From NCBI GenBank assembly GCA_031268615.1, contig JAIRWZ010000135.1, positions 1 to 10,617 on the forward strand: DNA of 10,617 nt. Direction: 5' to 3'. Positions 7,141 through 10,617 of the stretch are shown here, piece by piece; positions within the stretch are counted from its first letter, which is position 1; each line of letters starts with the position of its first letter. Under the pieces are notes generated by a model, which worked only from the letters and a program-made list of their open reading frames with translations, had not been told where the DNA came from and did no database searches. A program made the position numbers and the translations under genes. The DNA is from Actinomycetes bacterium. GTDB taxonomy: Bacteria > Actinomycetota > Coriobacteriia > WRKU01 > WQUG01.

Positions 7141-7663
7141 CGAATATCTCCTCATCGTTAGGGTCAGGGGTGTGTTGTGTCGTGGCGGCGGTGTGCGGTG
7201 TTGTGGCGGGGGTGTGTTGTGTTGTGGCGGCGGGGTGTTGTGTTGGGACAGAGCTGCGTTTTGCAGGGACAGCTTTCCGCCGCTTTGTGGCGGATTGCTG
7301 TCCGCTGGTCGCCACCCCCGTGCGGGGTTTCCCGCTACTTTGACTGTCACGCGGGAAGACCACCCGCAGGCCATAGGCCACTAAAAACGCGAACATAACG
7401 GGACTGCCCATGATGGCCACCATGCCAATGACCGGGGGGAGGAAGCTCACAAAACTCTTCAGATAATTAACCAGGGCCAGTACCGCATAGGCGCCTCCGG
7501 CCACCGCGTATATCAGCAACGGTTCGGGCGGAATGCTTTCCAATTGTTGACGACGACGGCGTTTCGTCCGTTGCGAATCGACCGCCATCACCACACCCAA
7601 CACAACAATAACCGCATACAAAGCCTGCAACACATAAAAGGTCGGTCTGAATTCTGCGGTCAC
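7124..7663 (-). CDS. Unrecognised three-helix membrane protein between purQ and purL
   Basis: I do not recognise this family. The likely start is GTG (7661-7663), one base after the purQ stop, with AAGAGGTG as Shine-Dalgarno; a longer frame back to 7744 would lie inside purQ. The 179-residue product has hydrophobic segments at about 8-28, 49-68 and 76-102. A strongly basic loop (TKRRRR, 33-38) separates the first two, and a Lys/Arg-rich tail follows the third. The positive-inside rule would put that loop and the tail in the cytoplasm. The tail (141-165) is a Thr/His/Ala/Pro repeat of QHTPATT type, ending with acidic PNDEE. The 3' end overlaps purL by 17 bases and contains its ribosome binding site. 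Position suggests co-expression with FGAM synthase; no catalytic motif is visible, so no function is assigned. Confidence 0.8.
   Translation of the reverse strand: MTAEFRPTFYVLQALYAVIVVLGVVMAVDSQRTKRRRRQQLESIPPEPLLIYAVAGGAYAVLALVNYLKSFVSFLPPVIGMVAIMGSPVMFAFLVAYGLRVVFPRDSQSSGKPRTGVATSGQQSATKRRKAVPAKRSSVPTQHPAATTQHTPATTPHTAATTQHTPDPNDEEIFDVSNR
7166..7243 (-). repeat. Thr/His/Pro-coding tandem repeat at the 3' end of the membrane-protein gene
   Basis: The plus strand shows repeated GTGTTGTG and GTGGCGGCG blocks. On the coding strand they give residues 141-165 of the membrane protein, variants of TQHTPATT. The repeats end about 12 bases before the purL Shine-Dalgarno. Confidence 0.65.
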
Positions 7664-7664
7664 C

Positions 7665-8381
7665 TCAAAACACCTCTTGGGTAAACTGCTGTAATAGCGA
7701 CTGGAACACCAGCTGGCCGTCGCTGCCTCCGACCGTTGGGTCAACGGCGCGTTCGGGGTGAGGCATCAGACCGAATACATTGCGCGCGGCATTCGTGATA
7801 CCGGCGATGTTATCGAGGGCGCCGTTGGGCGCACTCACTCCGTCCGTCCTGCCCTCCTCGTCGCAGTAGCGCACAATGACGCGGTCATCTGCGCGCAAAT
7901 CGTCCAGCGTCGCGCTGTCACAGACGAAGTTGCCTTCGTTGTGGTTAATCGGCAGGTGCAGGACCGAGCCGGTGGGCGCGTCCAGCCAGTCGCAACGGGC
8001 TTCGACGCGCAGAGCTACGTCGCGACAGATGAACTTTAGCCCTGCATTGCGCAACAGAGCGCCGGGCAGCAGGTGCGCCTCTGCCAAAATCTGGAAGCCG
8101 TTGCAGATACCGAGGACCGGCCGGCCAGCGCGAGCGAAGCGCGTGACGGCGTCCATGATGGGCGAAAAGCGCGCGATTGCGCCGCAGCGCAGGTAGTCGC
8201 CGTAGGAAAAGCCGCCCGGCAGGACCACGGCGCCAAACCCGTCCAGGCTGTGGTCGCCGTGCCAGACATAGGCGCTGTCCAGGCCCAACCAGTTCAGTGC
8301 GTAGGCGACGTCCTGTTCGCAGTTCGAGCCGGGAAAGACGACGACGGCGACGCGTGGGCGTGGACGAGGACGAGGGGGCAC
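7665..8381 (-). CDS. purQ: PurQ, FGAM synthase glutaminase subunit
   Basis: PurQ is the class I glutamine amidotransferase that feeds ammonia to PurL. GTG at 8379-8381 is chosen as start: it lies one base after the purS stop and is preceded by a strong GGAGG (8388-8392) at 6 bases. The 238-aa protein shows VVVFPGSNCEQD, LPGGFSYGDYLRCGAIAR, the nucleophile elbow GICNGFQIL with Cys93, PINHNEG, APNGALDNIAGI and the His-Glu pair in GLMPHPER (H208, E210). The catalytic triad is therefore complete and length is normal. The first ten residues (PPRPRPRPR after the initiator) are an Arg/Pro run ahead of the first beta strand, not typical of PurQ. purS precedes it; a membrane-protein gene, not purL, follows. 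Confidence 0.97.
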   Translation of the reverse strand: MPPRPRPRPRVAVVVFPGSNCEQDVAYALNWLGLDSAYVWHGDHSLDGFGAVVLPGGFSYGDYLRCGAIARFSPIMDAVTRFARAGRPVLGICNGFQILAEAHLLPGALLRNAGLKFICRDVALRVEARCDWLDAPTGSVLHLPINHNEGNFVCDSATLDDLRADDRVIVRYCDEEGRTDGVSAPNGALDNIAGITNAARNVFGLMPHPERAVDPTVGGSDGQLVFQSLLQQFTQEVF

Positions 8382-8382
8382 G

Positions 8383-8613
8383 TCAATCCTCCGTTTCCAC
8401 GATACGGTAGTCTTCGATGACGGGGTTGGCCAGCAGTTTTTCGCACATTTCGGTGACCTGTTCGCGAGTCGCATCCGTGTTCAGACGTATATATTTGCCG
8501 ATGGACAGATCGTGAATGCCATCAAAGCCAATTTGTTCCAACCCACGACGGGCCGTGGCGCCCGCGGGATCAAAGATACCGGCGCGATAGGTGACGTAAA
8601 TCTCGTAGTTCAC
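8383..8613 (-). CDS. purS: PurS, FGAM synthase small bridging subunit
   Basis: PurS is the small dimeric subunit that holds PurL and PurQ together in the Gram-positive/archaeal type of FGAM synthase. The 76-residue product is of normal family length. It shows the usual pattern: a first strand YEIYVTYRAGIFDPAG, then GLEQIGFDGIHDLSIGKYIRL, and the C-terminal CEKLLANPVIEDYRIVETED. The start is GTG at 8611-8613, with GGGGAGG about 10 bases upstream. It lies 18 bases after the upstream membrane-protein gene and one base before purQ, so purS and purQ are almost certainly translated together. Confidence 0.95.
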   Translation of the reverse strand: MNYEIYVTYRAGIFDPAGATARRGLEQIGFDGIHDLSIGKYIRLNTDATREQVTEMCEKLLANPVIEDYRIVETED

Positions 8614-8631
8614 TGTTCCTGGTCCTCCCCG

Positions 8632-9117
8632 TTATTTGCTTTCCAAATCGCGTTTGGCCTTTTGCTGCGCCTGTTTGATGAGTGGGCGGATTTTCTTGAA
8701 GTCCAGCCACCAGGAATAGGCGACGACTGCCAGCGCGACCCAGGAAAATCCCATCGAGATATTAGTCGCCATCTGCTTTGAGAGCCCCAGCACTTGCGTG
8801 CCGAAACTGCCCGGGACAAACAGCGACATCAGCAGCAGCACAACGGCTACACCCAGACAAATCCACCAGCGTTTGCGCAGGGATTTATATTCGGGTGTAT
8901 CCGGTACGGCCGCCAGATAGCTGCGGTCTACTTTTGGCTTGTTCACAGCGGTACCTCCTTTACGAAATCTGTCAAAAAACCCGCGCTTTGCGGGCGTTGC
9001 AGATTTTGCCGGCGAAGCCTTTTTCGTCGGCTTGACGCTGGACGCTGATTTGCGGGTGGCGCCTTCCGGTTTGGTTCGCTTTTGGTAGCGGTTGTTCATG
9101 GGTGAACGTCTGCTCAT
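8632..9117 (-). CDS. Unrecognised basic two-helix membrane protein between purC and purS
   Basis: I cannot assign this 161-residue protein to a family. The ATG at 9115-9117 is used because AAAGGAAG lies upstream (about 12 bases) and the later Met7 has none. Residues 1-60 are Lys/Arg/Ser/Pro-rich and probably disordered, with the short repeat KKASPAKSATPAKRG at 32-46. A soluble stretch follows (VDRSYLAAVPDTPEYKSLRKR). Two hydrophobic segments (about 84-102 and 117-139) form a hairpin with a short loop, and the C-terminus is a Lys-rich helix. Both ends are basic, so both are probably cytoplasmic. The gene lies 37 bases after purC and 18 before purS, with no terminator visible, so it is expected to be in the same transcript. 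A purine-related role is only guilt by association. Confidence 0.8.
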   Translation of the reverse strand: MSRRSPMNNRYQKRTKPEGATRKSASSVKPTKKASPAKSATPAKRGFFDRFRKGGTAVNKPKVDRSYLAAVPDTPEYKSLRKRWWICLGVAVVLLLMSLFVPGSFGTQVLGLSKQMATNISMGFSWVALAVVAYSWWLDFKKIRPLIKQAQQKAKRDLESK

Positions 9118-9154
9118 AAGTATGTCTGACTTCCTTTCATTTCGTGGGGTGCCA

Positions 9155-10048
9155 TCAAAACTTCTCCCCCGTAATCATCTCATAGGCCTGTCGATACTTC
9201 TCGCTCGTTTTTTCAATGATATCAGGCGGCAAGGGAGGGGGGGTCTCCCCACTCGCCCGATTCCAACCGCTTTCCTCGGACAGCAACCAGTTACGCACAA
9301 ACTGCTTGTCAAACGAAGGCTGTACCTGTCCGGGCATGTACCCGTCAATGGGCCAGAACCGCGAGCTATCCGGCGTCAGCACTTCGTCGATGAGCGTCAG
9401 GACGCCGTTCACCGACCCGAACTCGAACTTTGTGTCAGCGATGATGATACCCCGCTGCCGCGCCCAGCGCACACCGGCATCATAGACGGCCAGCGACTTG
9501 TCACGCAGTTCCGCGGCCACTTCCGCGCCCACCAATCGTTCCAGCTGAACATAGGAAATATTTTCGTCGTGAAAGCCCGCGTCCGCCTTCGTTGACGGCG
9601 TGAACACCGGACTTTCCAACCGTGAAGCCTCCACCAGACCTTCAGGCAGCGGCGCGCCTCCGATCATGCCTGTTACCTGATAATCCGCCAGACCCGACCC
9701 GGTCAGATAGCCACGCACGATACATTCCGCGGGCCACACGACTGCCTTTTTTACCAGCATGAACCGGCCGGCCAGATAATCCTTGTCCGCCGCAAACGGT
9801 GCCGGCAAATCCGCCGTATCAGCCGACAGAAAATGATTCGGCACCACGTCAGCCAGCAAGTTGAACCAAAACAGCGACAGGCGCGTCAGCACCTCACCTT
9901 TGGACGGAATCAGGTCGGGCAATACGAAATCGAACGCCGAAATCCGGTCAGTCGCAACCAGTAACAGCCGGTCTCCTAAATCGTAGATGTCGCGCACTTT
10001 CCCCTGAGACGAAAAACCTTCCGCAACACCCACCGTCGTCCGCACCAT
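9155..10048 (-). CDS. purC: PurC, SAICAR synthase
   Basis: PurC joins CAIR and aspartate with ATP to give SAICAR. The ATG at 10046-10048 follows GAGGGGG at short spacing and gives the standard beginning: GFSSQGKVRDIYDLGDRLLLVATDRISAFD is readable as GKVRDIYDLG and LLVATDRISAFDFVLP. Further family motifs are IPSKGEVLTRLSLFWF, VVWPAECIVRGYLTGSG, the signature region AVYDAGVRWARQRGIIIADTKFEFG, and the ATP-site LIDEVLTPDSSRFWP. Length is 297 aa, the usual size of the longer (about 290-300) PurC type rather than the 235-aa B. subtilis type. It is the first gene of the operon; presumed promoter elements lie in the 60 bases upstream. The next gene starts 37 bases downstream. Confidence 0.97.
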   Translation of the reverse strand: MVRTTVGVAEGFSSQGKVRDIYDLGDRLLLVATDRISAFDFVLPDLIPSKGEVLTRLSLFWFNLLADVVPNHFLSADTADLPAPFAADKDYLAGRFMLVKKAVVWPAECIVRGYLTGSGLADYQVTGMIGGAPLPEGLVEASRLESPVFTPSTKADAGFHDENISYVQLERLVGAEVAAELRDKSLAVYDAGVRWARQRGIIIADTKFEFGSVNGVLTLIDEVLTPDSSRFWPIDGYMPGQVQPSFDKQFVRNWLLSEESGWNRASGETPPPLPPDIIEKTSEKYRQAYEMITGEKF

Positions 10049-10081
10049 GCCCCCTCAGTTCGCGTCCACATTCAGGCTCCT

Positions 10082-10111
10082 ATCCTAGCACACCAACGGG
10101 TCACGCTGACC
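10082..10111 (-). promoter_or_regulatory. Possible purC operon promoter with overlapping palindrome
   Basis: TAGGAT on the minus strand (10082-10087) fits the loose actinobacterial -10 form TAnnnT and would give a leader of roughly 25-30 bases. No good -35 stands at 17-18 bases; TTGGTC is at 20. A perfect 5-bp inverted repeat, GGTCA-CGC-TGACC, occupies 10099-10111, exactly where a -35 would be, and could be an operator. All of this is inferred from position and pattern; no known purine regulator site is recognised. Confidence 0.3.
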
Positions 10112-10137
10112 AAGGTCGCGGAGGTCCGGATGCAGCA

Positions 10138-10167
10138 AAACCGCCGCAGCTAATGCCGCGGCGATTT
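10138..10167 (-). terminator. Terminator-like hairpin upstream of purC
   Basis: Read on the minus strand, AAATCGCCGC pairs over 10 positions (one G-U) with GCGGCGGTTT around a 10-base loop, followed by a short TTTTG run. The wobble pair forms only in minus-strand RNA. It could stop transcription entering from the right and so insulate the operon; the U-tract is short, so it may be weak. Confidence 0.35.
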
Positions 10168-10350
10168 CTTCAAGTCTCTCGGGGTAACCGTCTGTGACCA
10201 AACATCAGGCTATCTCTTGCCTTACATTCTACGCTCATAGCCACCTCACTTCAAAAGGCATTTTTAGTCGGCGCCACAAGAAGTCAGCAGGAGGCGCCAG
10301 CGGGAGTGAGTACGTCCATACCAGCAACCCTCTCGCACCTGCATAAACAC
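10168..10350. other. Non-coding stretch between operon leader and tRNA fragment
   Basis: No ORF with a ribosome binding site or recognisable protein is seen on either strand. The only structure is a pair of GGCGCC sites at about 10270-10275 and 10293-10298. The reading frame that crosses this stretch on the minus strand is the usual artefact of tRNA sequence (GVAGSNPVCPT). Confidence 0.5.
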
Positions 10351-10395
10351 TGGTCGGGCAGACAGGATTTGAACCTGCGACCCCTTGACCCCCAG
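10351..10395 (-). other. 3' half of tRNA-Pro(GGG): probable attachment (att) site of an integrated element
   Basis: On the minus strand the sequence runs from the anticodon loop CTGGGGG through stem strand TCAAG, variable loop GGGTC, T arm GCAGG-TTCAAAT-CCTGT, acceptor strand CTGCCCG, discriminator A and encoded CCA. The anticodon would be GGG (Pro). The matching 5' parts (stem CTTGA, D arm, acceptor CGGGCAG) are absent: the five bases before the loop, ATACG, do not pair, and nothing similar occurs up to the window edge. Identity that starts at the anticodon loop and ends at CCA is the typical footprint of tyrosine-integrase insertion into a tRNA gene. In this orientation the element would lie to the right and the purine operon in the chromosome. 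Confidence 0.75.
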
Positions 10396-10617
10396 CGTAT
10401 AAGCGATATAAATAGTATACTATAGCAGACACTATTAGCGCAGTTCAGACGCTAAGTAGACAATAGCAGACACATACAGAAATGAGTATCAGTGGCGGCA
10501 ATTTGGCGGCAAAAATTTAACCACCCTGCACCTGTTTCTGTGCCTCCTACGACCGGTCTGCTCCTCAAACTGCCCTGCACCAGTTAAACACTTGCACGCT
10601 ATTCTCTTGTCCGTCCG
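10396..10617. other. Non-coding, AT-richer DNA next to the tRNA half; presumed end of an integrated element
   Basis: The first 100 bases are clearly richer in A and T than the operon. They hold two exact copies of ATAGCAGACAC (10422-10432 and 10463-10473), a pair of GGCGGCAA copies (10494-10501 and 10505-10512) and two copies of CCCTGCACC near 10523 and 10573. Clusters of about 11-bp direct repeats beside an att core are typical of integrase arm-binding sites. No integrase or other gene is visible in this short piece. Confidence 0.4.
10422..10473. repeat. Pair of 11-bp direct repeats beside the tRNA-Pro half
   Basis: ATAGCAGACAC occurs twice with starts 41 bases apart (about four helical turns), 27 bases from the anticodon-loop end of the tRNA half. 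They may be integrase arm-type sites; this is an inference from spacing and place. Confidence 0.4.

Noticed and set aside
7141..7374. A longer PurL with a 78-residue N-terminal extension
   Set aside because: The extension would be translated from the repeat region of the upstream gene in another frame; the ATG at 7140 has a strong Shine-Dalgarno and gives the usual family length.
10235..10432. 65-codon frame containing GVAGSNPVCPT
   Set aside because: This peptide is the well-known artefact of translating a tRNA 3' half; no support for a real protein.
10351..10440. A complete tRNA gene
   Set aside because: No 5' acceptor strand, D arm or pairing anticodon stem strand exists upstream of the anticodon loop.
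10482..10520. Short frame ISGGNLAAKI on the plus strand as an integrase C-terminus
   Set aside because: A stop lies five codons upstream of its ATG, so it cannot be the end of a longer gene in this sequence.

Overview
The window holds one long minus-strand operon for de novo purine synthesis, followed at its promoter end by about 570 bases without a gene. In transcription order (right to left) the genes are purC, a two-helix membrane protein, purS, purQ, a three-helix membrane protein, purL, purF, purM, purN and purH. purH runs off the left edge. Junctions are very tight (ATGA overlap, 8-base and 17-base overlaps, stop directly followed by start), and four genes start with GTG. Translational coupling is therefore likely along most of the cluster.

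Together the enzymes cover PRPP amidotransfer (PurF), GAR formylation (PurN), FGAM synthesis (PurS/PurQ/PurL complex), AIR ring closure (PurM), SAICAR synthesis (PurC) and the last two steps to IMP (PurH). purD, purE/purK and purB are not in the window. The separate PurS/PurQ/PurL subunits, the Fe-S type PurF, the high GC content and a tRNA-Pro(GGG) 3' half of actinobacterial look suggest a GC-rich Gram-positive, probably an Actinomycetota lineage. This placement is an inference from gene type and composition, not from a search.

The unusual part lies inside otherwise ordinary enzymes. Several carry extra low-complexity segments at domain borders or ends: PurH (about 70 extra residues), PurM (an Ala/Thr/Pro insert and an Asp/Pro/Ala tail) and PurF (a Gly/Glu insert). 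The PurH insert contains a complete 81-bp double-hairpin palindromic repeat element, read in frame as 27 codons, next to five tandem 18-bp repeats. This resembles the in-frame behaviour of Rickettsia palindromic elements.

The two membrane proteins sit within the operon, one between purQ and purL, which normally adjoin. I do not recognise either family.

The right end (10049-10617) carries the presumed operon control region: a palindrome near a weak -10 and a terminator-like hairpin. Further right is the 3' half of a tRNA-Pro(GGG), from anticodon loop to CCA, with no 5' half. Beyond it lies AT-richer DNA with 11-bp direct repeats. The best reading is the distal attachment site of an element integrated in tRNA-Pro and extending to the right of the window.
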